Source: Scatosoma sp048465415 | Lineage (GTDB): Bacteria; Bacillota; Clostridia; Christensenellales; Borkfalkiaceae | NCBI GenBank assembly: GCA_048465415.1 | Contig: DBFWLO010000020.1 | Coordinates: forward strand, 1-64,000 | Length of the DNA stretch: 64,000 nucleotides | Direction: 5' to 3' | Shown here: positions 1 to 8,792 of the stretch, one piece after another | Layout: every line of letters begins with the position of its first letter | Position numbering within the stretch: position 1 is the first letter of the stretch | The notes under the pieces: generated by a model | Told to the model about the DNA's origin: nothing | Databases searched by the model: none | What the model saw: only the letters and a program-made list of their open reading frames with translations | Translations under genes and position numbers: made by a program

Positions 1-2345
1 AGACCGGGCTCACTTCCGACAAAATTTTCATGAGTTTCAATCCCGACAGCTATTTCGCGGTAGGCGGGGAAGTGCACCGCGCGGACGCTACCAGTTCCTT
101 TATCGGGACGTTGAAAGACATTCGCCTTTACGACTGCGCTCTGCCGGCCACGTCGGTATACGATCTGGCGCAGAGCAAAGAGACGCTGACGGACGAATAT
201 GCGGGAAGCGCGGTAAAAGATCCCGTAACTTACGAAGGAAAAAACAAGGTCAGCGAAAACGCGACGGCGGAAACATTGGCGATCAGCCTGCCGGACACGC
301 TGAACGCGCAGCTTTCCGACGGCAGTACGGCGGAGACGAAGGTACTTTGGAAGAAAAGCACTCTCGTTAAAAATACCGACGAGCGCAAGTTCACTATGAA
401 CGGTATACTGCTGGGCATCGCCAACCTTTCAAGGATCGAGGCGATCGCTTCCATACCTTACGCCAAAGACGAAAATATTCTGCCCTTAGCATGGTATTTC
501 ACCGACGAAGCGTATACTAAGGACCGCCGCGGGAATTTCCGCCTCTCCGAAATGGACGTGGTGGGAAAGACGGACGGTAAAATCGAAACGAACTCCGGCG
601 TCGTGTCGTTCGACGGTAAAAAGGCGCTGTATTCCGCGCCGATCGAGGGCGTGCGCGATTTCACCGATTATCTCAACAGTTACAGCGTCGCTTTCGTCAT
701 TCAGCCGACCGACGCGATCGGCGTGGCGCTGAGCGCGGGCTGGTACGGCGGACTGCTCGTAGAGTGCGGCGTAGTCGACGGAGTCGGTCATATCTTTGTC
801 CGAGCCGGCGACGAATCCACTTTCATGGAGACTTCCTTCGATTGTTCCAAACCGGTACACTTCGTCATAACGGCGGATAAACAAGCGGGCCGTACGGCGC
901 TCTATCTCGACGGAAAATTAATCGCGCAGAAAACTACGGACGCGGATAAGATTTTTATGAGCTACGAAGATACGCTTCTCGCCTTCGGCGCCCGCGTGCA
1001 GAATAAAGAAACGCTGAACACCGACTCGCCTTTTACGGGCATGCTTTCAGATGTGCGCATCTATGATTTTGCCCTCGACGCTTACGCGGCCGAAAACGTA
1101 TACAAAGATCGCGCGCTGTCCGAGACAGGTACGGCCGCCGTGCTCGAAAACGCGTTCAAGGCCGCGGTTCCCGACACCTCCGGCGTCGATCTCGTCGTGG
1201 GAGAAACGAATACGGAGGAAGTCATACTCGCACAACTGCCCGCTAAGCTCGCTTTGGGCGATGCGCCCGCCTCGATATTATGGTATAAAATCGAAAACGG
1301 CAGCGCTTACGGACTCATTTACGCTACGGAAGCGGTCAACGTCTCGGGCCTGACCGCGCGGGTACGGCTTTCCTATACGCTGACGGCAAGCGGCGGGGGA
1401 GTCGTGACCTTCGACGAAAATCCCGTACATTACGGCGATACGGTTTCCTTTAAGGTTGAGCTTCCCGCTTACAGCGAACCCGTCTCCGTGAAAGCGGGAG
1501 AGACGGAATTGACGGCCGACGCGCAGGGTAAATATTCGTTCGTCTATACGGGACAAGAGATTTACGCGGAAGTGCGTTTTCTTCCTCAGTCGATTCATTA
1601 CGTCCTCAACGGCGGCGCTCTGCCCGAAGGCACGCCCGAAGAATATACCGCGGACACGGGGATCACGCTGGAAATTCCCACGCGCGAAGGCTATTTCTTC
1701 GACGGCTGGTTTGCCGAGGAAAACTTCGGCGGTGCGGCCGTGACCGCGATTCCGTCCGGAGAAGGAGGCGAACGCACTTACTACGCCAAGTGGACGAAAT
1801 TTATTCGTCTCGACTACATCGTCGACGGCGGCACGCTTTCCGAGGACGCGCTCACCGTCCTTCGCGTCACCGAAACCTACGATCTGCCCGTGCCGACCAA
1901 GGAAGGATATACCTTCGGCGGCTGGTTTGCCGACAAAGACTACGGCGGAGCGGCTTTGACGAAATTGGAAAATCCCGAAAACGATCTCACGCTTTACGCG
2001 AAATGGAATATTAAAGAGTATACGATAACCTTCTTAACGCAGGGCGGCAGCGAAGTTGCCGCGCAGAAAGTGGCGCACGGGCAGCTCATAACGATTCCCG
2101 AACCGCCCGTCAAAGAAGGCTGCCGCTTTCTCGGCTGGTTTGCCGACGAGGAGGGAACGAGCGAGTTCAGTCTGTATAATCCCGTGGAAGGAGACGTAAC
2201 TTTATACGCCAAATGGGAAGCTCTTCCGCACGAAAAAGTCGGCTGTAAAAACAGCTGCGGCAGCTCGCTGACCGGCGCCGGTATATCGGCAGCGGCATTG
2301 GCCGTTGCGACCGCGCTCGTCTGCAAGAAAAGGAAAAAATTATGA
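1..2345 (+). CDS. Surface protein, 5'-truncated by window edge (LamG-like domain, InlB-type repeats, C-terminal anchor)
   Basis: The reading frame is open to the left edge, so the gene begins outside the window; the first in-window ATG (30) is probably internal because the codons before it (DKIFM) match an internal repeat of the protein. Numbering from that ATG, a LamG/concanavalin-like domain lies at about 153-360 and the first residues are the end of a similar domain. Three InlB B-type (Listeria-Bacteroides) repeats follow at about 521-590, 591-661 and 662-731, each ending in a YAKW-type motif. The C-terminus is a Cys/Ser/Gly-rich linker, one hydrophobic segment (about 749-765) and a KKRKK tail, which suggests membrane anchoring, but no LPxTG motif is present. 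The stop overlaps the next gene's ATG (ATGA). Inference: an exported sugar- or surface-binding protein, possibly with a catalytic domain upstream. Confidence 0.8.
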   Translation, partial: TGLTSDKIFMSFNPDSYFAVGGEVHRADATSSFIGTLKDIRLYDCALPATSVYDLAQSKETLTDEYAGSAVKDPVTYEGKNKVSENATAETLAISLPDTLNAQLSDGSTAETKVLWKKSTLVKNTDERKFTMNGILLGIANLSRIEAIASIPYAKDENILPLAWYFTDEAYTKDRRGNFRLSEMDVVGKTDGKIETNSGVVSFDGKKALYSAPIEGVRDFTDYLNSYSVAFVIQPTDAIGVALSAGWYGGLLVECGVVDGVGHIFVRAGDESTFMETSFDCSKPVHFVITADKQAGRTALYLDGKLIAQKTTDADKIFMSYEDTLLAFGARVQNKETLNTDSPFTGMLSDVRIYDFALDAYAAENVYKDRALSETGTAAVLENAFKAAVPDTSGVDLVVGETNTEEVILAQLPAKLALGDAPASILWYKIENGSAYGLIYATEAVNVSGLTARVRLSYTLTASGGGVVTFDENPVHYGDTVSFKVELPAYSEPVSVKAGETELTADAQGKYSFVYTGQEIYAEVRFLPQSIHYVLNGGALPEGTPEEYTADTGITLEIPTREGYFFDGWFAEENFGGAAVTAIPSGEGGERTYYAKWTKFIRLDYIVDGGTLSEDALTVLRVTETYDLPVPTKEGYTFGGWFADKDYGGAALTKLENPENDLTLYAKWNIKEYTITFLTQGGSEVAAQKVAHGQLITIPEPPVKEGCRFLGWFADEEGTSEFSLYNPVEGDVTLYAKWEALPHEKVGCKNSCGSSLTGAGISAAALAVATALVCKKRKKL

Positions 2346-3946
2346 TCGTCGAAAATAACTATCTCGTATTTCCCGTCGATCCCGGCCTTCCCGCCCGAGA
2401 CGTGCTCTTTCTCGTCGACGGCGCGCCGGCGTTCGACCTGCCGATGCCGCTCTCGCAAGGGAGCGGTAAGGCGGCTTATATCGACGTGCGCCGTTTTATG
2501 GGGCGCGAGTTCGATTTTCGTATTATTCCCGCTTGTCCCGTCGCGCCGACCTGGGCTTCCGAGATGCCCGCGGACGATCTGTACGCGGAAAACAATCGGC
2601 AGAGGATCCATTTCACGCCGCCGTTCGGGCACATGAACGATCCCAACGGTCTGTGCTTCTTCGAGGGAAAATATCACGCGTTTTATCAATCCTATCCCGC
2701 GTCGCCGCGCGTTTCCCGCAAATGTCTTTGGTATCGTCAGCATTGGGGGCACGCGGTGAGCGAAGATTTATTGAATTGGGAGCTTCGCCCCGCCGTGCTC
2801 TTTCCCGCCGCGTACGGCTGCGCCTGGTCGGGCTGCGCGTTCGTCGACTCTAAAAATGTTTCGGGGCTGGGCGAAAACGGCCGCGCGCCGCTTCTGCTTT
2901 ATTACACCGTCTGCGGCGAGCCGACGCTCGTGTCAAAGGGAAAATTCCATCAAAGACTGGCTTATTCCACGGACGGCGGCGAAAGTTTTCGGCTCTATCC
3001 CCGGCCGGTCGTGGAAAATATCGCGCACGATCCCGACAAGGATCCCGCGATTTACTGGAACCGCGATCCGAAAGTGGTATGGTGCGAGGAACTGAGGCTC
3101 TACGTCATGGCGCTCTTTCTCGGCGACGGGAACTACGAATTTTTAACCTCCGATAATCTATTGGAGTGGCGGCGTTTTCAGACGCTTACAATCCCCGGCG
3201 ACGCGGAGTGTCCCGACTTGTATCCGACTACGGCTGACGACGGACGGCGGCTGTGGGTATTCTCGGGCGCCGATCACCGTTATCTGATCGGCACCTTTGA
3301 AAAACAAGGCTTTTGTCCCATACAAGGCGTAAAGACGACGCGCGACGCGTCCGAGTGCTATGCCGGACAGACTTTTCAGAACGCGGCCGAGCCGATCAAT
3401 CTCGAATGGCTTCGAGTCCCTTATACGGACGGTTCGAGCTATGCGGGCGGGTTTACGCTTCCCGTCCGGCGCGCGCTCAAACGGATAGCGGGGGAATATT
3501 TTCTCTGCGACCGGCCGATCGATCTTTCGCCTCTCATCGTCGCCGAACGCGAGTTTCCGCTCCGGGACGGCGAGTTTCCCGTACGGCCCGGGCCCTGCGC
3601 ATTGACGCTCGGCTGCGCGTTCGCCGAAGAATTGAAACTGACCGTGGACGCGTTCGGGATCCCGGTGATAATCGACGCGGGGCGCAACGAAGTTCGGCTG
3701 GGAGACTTTTCGGCGCCGCTGTCTATCGAACGGCGGCGTATCACCTTAAAAATTATTTACGACGTGCGGTCGGTGGAACTTTTCGCGGACGAGGGCGAGT
3801 TCGGTTTCGCATTGTGCGAGAACTGCCGACTGACGGACGAGACGCTGCATATCCAAGCGGAGGGAATACCGGAAGGGACTCTCACGGTACAAACACTGAG
3901 AAACGCGCAATTTCAAGCAAAGGGCAAGATCCATGAAACAAAATAA
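2342..3946 (+). CDS. Glycoside hydrolase family 32 protein with N-terminal beta domain (levanase/invertase type)
   Basis: The 534-residue protein hydrolyses fructosyl bonds in sucrose or fructans, judging by the GH32 signature. HMNDPNG is at 97-103 with D100 as the likely nucleophile, the transition-state stabiliser motif RDPK starts at 241, and ECPD with the acid/base E289 is at 289-292. A beta-sandwich tail domain is expected after about 370. The first 85 residues are an extra beta-rich segment resembling DUF4980, which is known from levanase-type GH32 proteins, so levan-type substrates are possible. No signal peptide is seen, so it is probably cytoplasmic. Its ATG overlaps the stop of the surface-protein gene by 4 bases and its end overlaps the next GH32 gene by 14 bases, indicating coupled translation. 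Exact substrate is not determinable. Confidence 0.92.
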   Translation: MIVENNYLVFPVDPGLPARDVLFLVDGAPAFDLPMPLSQGSGKAAYIDVRRFMGREFDFRIIPACPVAPTWASEMPADDLYAENNRQRIHFTPPFGHMNDPNGLCFFEGKYHAFYQSYPASPRVSRKCLWYRQHWGHAVSEDLLNWELRPAVLFPAAYGCAWSGCAFVDSKNVSGLGENGRAPLLLYYTVCGEPTLVSKGKFHQRLAYSTDGGESFRLYPRPVVENIAHDPDKDPAIYWNRDPKVVWCEELRLYVMALFLGDGNYEFLTSDNLLEWRRFQTLTIPGDAECPDLYPTTADDGRRLWVFSGADHRYLIGTFEKQGFCPIQGVKTTRDASECYAGQTFQNAAEPINLEWLRVPYTDGSSYAGGFTLPVRRALKRIAGEYFLCDRPIDLSPLIVAEREFPLRDGEFPVRPGPCALTLGCAFAEELKLTVDAFGIPVIIDAGRNEVRLGDFSAPLSIERRRITLKIIYDVRSVELFADEGEFGFALCENCRLTDETLHIQAEGIPEGTLTVQTLRNAQFQAKGKIHETK

Positions 3947-5396
3947 CGACAGATACAGACCTGCTTTTCATTATACGCCCCGCAAAGGTTATATGAACGA
4001 TCCCAACGGACTCGTTTACAACCGCCGCAGCCGGCAGTATCACATGTTCTATCAGTACTCGGACACCATCTATTCGGAGGACGAATGGTTCGGTTCGTGG
4101 GTGGAAAAGAATTGGGGACACGCCGTTTCGGAGGATCTGCTTCATTGGCGCGAACTCGACGTCGCGCTGCGCCCCGACGAGCTGGGACTCGTCTGGTCGG
4201 GCTCTACGGTCGTGGACAGAAAAAACGCGCTCGGCGTTTTTCCGCCCGATTCTCACCCGGAGGATCGGCTGGTCGCCGCCTACGCCGCGGCGGGAATAAA
4301 GCCGCACCCCGTTTATGGGAAAATCAAATGTTGTCTGGCGTATTCTCCCGACGGCGGATTTCACTGGAAAAAATTCGCGGGGAATCCCGTCGTCGGCAAT
4401 GAAAATAACCACTACGAGGAAGCGTTCGGCGATCCCAAACTCTTTTGGTACGAAGACGCCGCTCTGCCGGGCGGAGGGATATGGGTGATGATCACCGTTT
4501 ACCGCGTCCGCATTTTCACTTCGCCCGATTTAAAGAACTGGACGCTCAACGACGAACCGTTGTTGGAGGGCCAACCGTTTTGTTCGGAATGTCCCGATTT
4601 TTTCCCCGCGGTCATCGCCGGCGAAAAGAAATGGGTGTTTTCGGGAGCGGGTAAATATTATATTGTCGGCCGTTTCGGCCATGACGCACAGGGGCGTTTT
4701 TCCTTCGAGCCCGAATCTCCGAAACTGGAAGCGAAGTTCGGCAATCTCTATGCCACCCAGCATTTTGCCAATCTGCCGGACGACCGCATCGTAAACGTGA
4801 GCTGGATGGGGGATCATTCTTCTCTCGATCTTTGGCGCCAGGGTAAATGCTGGGATGGCGTCCAGTCCCTGCCGATGGAGCTCCGCTTTGAAAAGCGCGC
4901 CGAAAACTACGCGCTTCTCTGCTGTCCCGCCCGCGAAGTAGACGCTTTGCGTGAGAAAGTGATCCTGCATGCGGAAAACGAGGTCGTAAGCGGTTATTTC
5001 CGCCCATTCTCCCGACTGCGCCTCCAAACCTTCGAGCTCGATATGACGCTGGACGTCAGTAATTGTTCCGCCTTTTGGCTGCGCTTCCGCAAACGCGGCC
5101 GGGAAGAAACGCTTCTTTCGTTCGACGCCGCGAACCGCGAACTCATACTCAACACTTATAATTCGGGCAAGGTCGTGCACGAATATCATCATCTGCCCGT
5201 AAAACTCCAAGACGATAAATTATCGGTTCGCCTCCTCGTAGATACCACGGCGCTCGATCTGTTCGTCGATCGCGGCGAAGTATCGCGCAGTCTGTTGTTT
5301 TTTCCCAATCCCGATTCCGACCGCGTCGAACTTCGGACAGAAGGCGAACTTTTGGTCGAACGGCTCGATCTTTACGCTCTGCGACATATTTTTTAA
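3933..5396 (+). CDS. Glycoside hydrolase family 32 protein with variant RDP motif (sucrose-6-phosphate hydrolase-like)
   Basis: This 487-residue GH32 enzyme lacks the N-terminal extension of its neighbour and is only distantly similar to it. YMNDPNG is at 20-26 with nucleophile D23, and ECPD is at 219-222 with acid/base E219. The middle catalytic motif reads FGDPK (165-169): the usual Arg of RDP is Gly166, while the Asp is kept. The C-terminal half is the usual beta-sandwich. No signal peptide is visible, so cytoplasmic hydrolysis of imported sucrose, raffinose-derived or fructan oligomers is likely. The start overlaps the upstream GH32 gene by 14 bases and an AAAGGA Shine-Dalgarno for the following alpha-galactosidase begins in its last codons, so all three form one operon. 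Confidence 0.9.
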   Translation: MKQNNDRYRPAFHYTPRKGYMNDPNGLVYNRRSRQYHMFYQYSDTIYSEDEWFGSWVEKNWGHAVSEDLLHWRELDVALRPDELGLVWSGSTVVDRKNALGVFPPDSHPEDRLVAAYAAAGIKPHPVYGKIKCCLAYSPDGGFHWKKFAGNPVVGNENNHYEEAFGDPKLFWYEDAALPGGGIWVMITVYRVRIFTSPDLKNWTLNDEPLLEGQPFCSECPDFFPAVIAGEKKWVFSGAGKYYIVGRFGHDAQGRFSFEPESPKLEAKFGNLYATQHFANLPDDRIVNVSWMGDHSSLDLWRQGKCWDGVQSLPMELRFEKRAENYALLCCPAREVDALREKVILHAENEVVSGYFRPFSRLRLQTFELDMTLDVSNCSAFWLRFRKRGREETLLSFDAANRELILNTYNSGKVVHEYHHLPVKLQDDKLSVRLLVDTTALDLFVDRGEVSRSLLFFPNPDSDRVELRTEGELLVERLDLYALRHIF

Positions 5397-5408
5397 AGGA
5401 CCAAAGAC

Positions 5409-7607
5409 ATGATAAGTAAAAGGAAACTTATAAATTTCGACGGCGAAAACAGTTCCGTATGCCTTAACAACGGGAAGATCGCTTATGTTATCTATATCGG
5501 CGCGCAGGGGCAGCTGGAAACGGTATATTTCGGAAAAGCGACCTCGTCCTTGAGCGATTTCGAGTGTATCCGCGACGCAAAGGCCGACGCGACGCGGTAT
5601 TACGATGTAAAAACGGAAAGGGAAGAAATCTGTTCCGACGGCTTCCGCATCGACGTCGCGCGCCTTGAACTCTCCTCGCACGGCCTTGCGGATAAACGCT
5701 ACTCTCCCATCGTCGTCAGGAAAAGCGACGGTTCGTTCGAGACGGACTTCCGATACGTCGGGCATCAAATTTACGAGGGGATAAAACCGCTCGCGCCGCC
5801 GCTGCCGCATGCGTTCGGAGAAAACTGCGAAACGGTGGAATTTCTCTTAAAAGATACGGAAACGGACTTGTACGTAAAACTCTTTCTGACTGTGTTCGCG
5901 GATAAAAATGTCCTCGTCAAGAACTACGAGATCGTAAATAATACGAAAGAACCGATACAGATACGCCGCGCTATGTCCATGCAGCTCGATCTGCCGGGGA
6001 CGGACTATAAACTCGTGCATTTCCGCGGCCGCGGCGCCAGGGAGCGGTTTTATACGGAAAACGATCTGATCGACGGCGCGCAGGAAATATCGAGCAACGT
6101 GGGGCGTAGTTCCCACGAGGAGAATCCTTTCGTTTATCTCCGAAGCGAAAAAGCCTCGGAGGATTACGGCGAAGCGATCGGTTTTAATCTCGTTTACAGC
6201 GGTAATTTCAAATTCCGCGTGGACTGCGGTCCCTTTCGCAGCGTGCGGATCGCTTACGGGATTAACGACGAGGACTTTGAATGGCTCCTCGCCGCGGGCG
6301 AAACTTTCGTAACGCCGCAGGCGGTGATCGCCTATTCCGATACGGGCACGGACGGCATGTCGCAGGAGCTTCACCGCTTTATCCGCGAAAATCTCATTAC
6401 TTACCGTAAGGAAAGAGAATATAAACCGATTCTGTTCAATTCGTGGGAAGGCTGTCATTTGGATTTCGACACCGATTCGATCCTTTCCTATATCGACGAC
6501 GCCTGCAAGATCGGAACGGAACTATTCGTCCTCGACGACGGCTGGTTCGGCACGCGAAACGACGAATCGCACGGGCTCGGCGACTGGAAGGTAAATCAGG
6601 CAAAAATAGATCTGCGTCGAGTCATCGCGCATTGTAAAGAAAAGAGGATTAAATTCGGCATCTGGTTCGAGCCGGAAATGGTGAATTATAAAAGCGAGCT
6701 GTATCGTTCGCATCCCGAATATGTCTTAGGAAAATCGAACGCGAACACTCGTTCTTTGAGCCGACACCAGTTTCCTTTGGATTTTTCCTCGCCGCAGGCG
6801 GTGGAAGAACTATATCGTCAGATGAAATGCTTTCTCCAAGAGTACCCGGTAGACTATATCAAGTGGGATCATAACCGTATGGTAGCGGAACATTATTCCC
6901 GCGCGTACGGCCCGGAACGGCAAGGCGAGATCTATCATCGGCTGACGCTCGGTTATTACGAACTTTTAAACCGTTTGACCGGGGAATATCCGCAAATTCT
7001 TTTCGAGGGGTGCGCTTCGGGCGGAGGCAGATTCGATCTGGGCACGCTCTACTATTGCCCGCAGATCTGGGCGAGCGACGAGTCCGATCCCGCGCAGAGA
7101 ATGTTTATCAATTATAACACCTCGCTCGGCTACCCGCTTTCGACGATCGGCACGCACGTCAACGACAGCAGAATAGCCTCTTATAAAACCAAAGCGACGC
7201 TGGCGCTGTTCGGTACGTACGGCTACGAAATGAACCCCAATCTTTTGACGGATAGAGAAAAAGCGGAACTCAGCGAGATCGCAAAGATTTATAAACGCTA
7301 TCATAAAAAAGTGATAGAGGAAGGAACTCTCTATCATCTGCGTTCGCCGAATGAGAGCAATCTGATGTGTATGGAAAGCGTTTCGGCGGACAAAACCACG
7401 GCGCTCGTCATTTTAATGAATCGTCTCAAAGAAGCGGACGAATTCCGTTTTATCCGCCTCAAAGGGTTGGACGAAAATAAGTTCTATCACAATGATTATG
7501 AAAACCGGGTGCATAGCGGCGAGTATTATGAAAAAGTGGGACTCAATTTTTCCCGCGAATGGTACGACGAATTTTCCTGCCGCCTGGTTATACTTAGGGA
7601 AATATAG
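5409..7607 (+). CDS. Alpha-galactosidase, GH36
   Basis: The 732-residue protein has the normal length for bacterial GH36 alpha-galactosidases, which remove galactose from raffinose, stachyose or melibiose. Visible motifs are DDGWFG (around 378), IKWDHNR with the likely nucleophile D487, the substrate-binding EGCASGGGRFD segment, and IWASDESD with the probable acid/base D557. An N-terminal beta-supersandwich precedes the barrel. No signal peptide is present. AAAGGA sits just before the ATG. Together with two GH32 enzymes upstream it can split raffinose-family sugars fully to galactose, glucose and fructose. No transporter or regulator for the pathway lies in the window. A rho-independent terminator follows. 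Confidence 0.95.
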   Translation: MISKRKLINFDGENSSVCLNNGKIAYVIYIGAQGQLETVYFGKATSSLSDFECIRDAKADATRYYDVKTEREEICSDGFRIDVARLELSSHGLADKRYSPIVVRKSDGSFETDFRYVGHQIYEGIKPLAPPLPHAFGENCETVEFLLKDTETDLYVKLFLTVFADKNVLVKNYEIVNNTKEPIQIRRAMSMQLDLPGTDYKLVHFRGRGARERFYTENDLIDGAQEISSNVGRSSHEENPFVYLRSEKASEDYGEAIGFNLVYSGNFKFRVDCGPFRSVRIAYGINDEDFEWLLAAGETFVTPQAVIAYSDTGTDGMSQELHRFIRENLITYRKEREYKPILFNSWEGCHLDFDTDSILSYIDDACKIGTELFVLDDGWFGTRNDESHGLGDWKVNQAKIDLRRVIAHCKEKRIKFGIWFEPEMVNYKSELYRSHPEYVLGKSNANTRSLSRHQFPLDFSSPQAVEELYRQMKCFLQEYPVDYIKWDHNRMVAEHYSRAYGPERQGEIYHRLTLGYYELLNRLTGEYPQILFEGCASGGGRFDLGTLYYCPQIWASDESDPAQRMFINYNTSLGYPLSTIGTHVNDSRIASYKTKATLALFGTYGYEMNPNLLTDREKAELSEIAKIYKRYHKKVIEEGTLYHLRSPNESNLMCMESVSADKTTALVILMNRLKEADEFRFIRLKGLDENKFYHNDYENRVHSGEYYEKVGLNFSREWYDEFSCRLVILREI

Positions 7608-7658
7608 GACGGCGCGCTTACATATATCCCCTCAAAAATAAATTCGAATCGGGAAAAG

Positions 7659-7692
7659 AAAGCAGGGACGAGTAGCTTGTCCCCGCTTTTTT
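7659..7692 (+). terminator. Rho-independent terminator after the GH36 gene
   Basis: An 11-bp stem with one mismatch (arms at 7659-7669 and 7679-7689, loop of 9) is followed by a run of T. It closes the surface protein-GH32-GH32-GH36 operon. Confidence 0.8.
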
Positions 7693-7730
7693 GTGCGCCG
7701 ATCTTTTCTTTCAAAATTTTTCCAAAGGTA

Positions 7731-7759
7731 TTGACTTAGCGCCTACGGGGGAGTATAAT
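7731..7759 (+). promoter_or_regulatory. Sigma-A promoter of the lipoprotein gene
   Basis: TTGACT at 7731-7736 and TATAAT at 7754-7759 are separated by 17 bp. The expected start of transcription is near 7766, leaving a short leader with GGGAGG before the ATG at 7778. Confidence 0.8.
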
Positions 7760-7777
7760 GAAAGCGGGAGGCAGAAC

Positions 7778-8698
7778 ATGAAAAGGAAATTTGGAGTTTT
7801 AGTGTTAAGCGGCTTATTCCTGATGATAAGTCTCCTGTTTACGGGATGTATAGATTCGTCGAAAGGATTGAGTTATGAAAGCGACGGGCAATTTCGTTAT
7901 CATGAGTGGAGTAAAGGTTATGTGATAATAGGAGCGGAAGATAATTTACTGGAGACGGTGTATGTGCCCTCGCATTATAAGGGAAAGGAGATCGTGAGTT
8001 ATAATACGCGATATACGCCGCCCACAACAATAGGTGACGGACATGAGAGGTATTATTGGCTTTACTTGGATAATGTAAAAAGAGTATATTTTCCTTATAA
8101 TTGTGACAGAACCTATTTTGATTGGACAGAAAAAGTGGGTTCGAAAAGTTTAACCGAACAGTTTTATACGTCGAATGGTTTCGATTTGACTGATTTTATT
8201 GATCGAGCTGATGACTTATTTCTTTTATCAAAGATGGAAGTTGTTTCAGGAAGCTTTTTTGTTAGATCTACTATGTATGAAAAGTGTGTAAGCGAGATTC
8301 CCGAATTTATGAAAGACAAGTATCACGCAAAATTCTTTACCTTTCAAGAGGGAAAACATAGATTAACTATGAGAAAAGAGTATCAAACAGATAAGGGATA
8401 TGTAGGTCGCTTTGAATTTCAAATCCAAATAGCGAATACGTCGTATTTATTCAATTACGAGGGAGCTCCAAACGACGGATATTTTTTTATCAATGAGTTT
8501 GGATATGGCGGCAAGATTGAAAACACACCGTATCAACCGATTCGTGAAGGGTATACGTTCGGCGGATGGTATAAGGAAGCAGAATGCAAAAACGAATGGA
8601 AGTTTGACGAAGACAGGTTACCGCAAGAAAAGTATGATGAAACGGGTAAAGTAGAATTCGTCGAAACGCAATTATTTGCGAAATGGATAAAAAAATGA
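7778..8698 (+). CDS. Putative lipoprotein with one InlB-type repeat
   Basis: I place the start at the ATG at 7778, which follows GGGAGG and the promoter above; the frame opens earlier but that part would overlap the promoter. The 306-residue product begins with a type II signal peptide (MKRKFGVLVLSG...) ending in a lipobox LFTGC, so the Cys at about residue 26 should be lipidated and the protein anchored outside the cytoplasmic membrane. The middle of the protein is not recognised. The last 55 residues form one InlB B-type repeat (EGYTFGGWYKEAE, ending LFAKWIKK), as in the surface protein at the left edge. The gene is more AT-rich than its neighbours and stands alone with its own promoter. 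Function unknown; a binding role at the cell surface is only a guess. Confidence 0.78.
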   Translation: MKRKFGVLVLSGLFLMISLLFTGCIDSSKGLSYESDGQFRYHEWSKGYVIIGAEDNLLETVYVPSHYKGKEIVSYNTRYTPPTTIGDGHERYYWLYLDNVKRVYFPYNCDRTYFDWTEKVGSKSLTEQFYTSNGFDLTDFIDRADDLFLLSKMEVVSGSFFVRSTMYEKCVSEIPEFMKDKYHAKFFTFQEGKHRLTMRKEYQTDKGYVGRFEFQIQIANTSYLFNYEGAPNDGYFFINEFGYGGKIENTPYQPIREGYTFGGWYKEAECKNEWKFDEDRLPQEKYDETGKVEFVETQLFAKWIKK

Positions 8699-8792
8699 AA
8701 TCGGAACATATAACTTAAATCAGGAAACTTGAAAAGTGCGAATACGGTTCCGCGCTTTTTCGGCCAAATATGTTTTACAAAGGAGAACTAAA

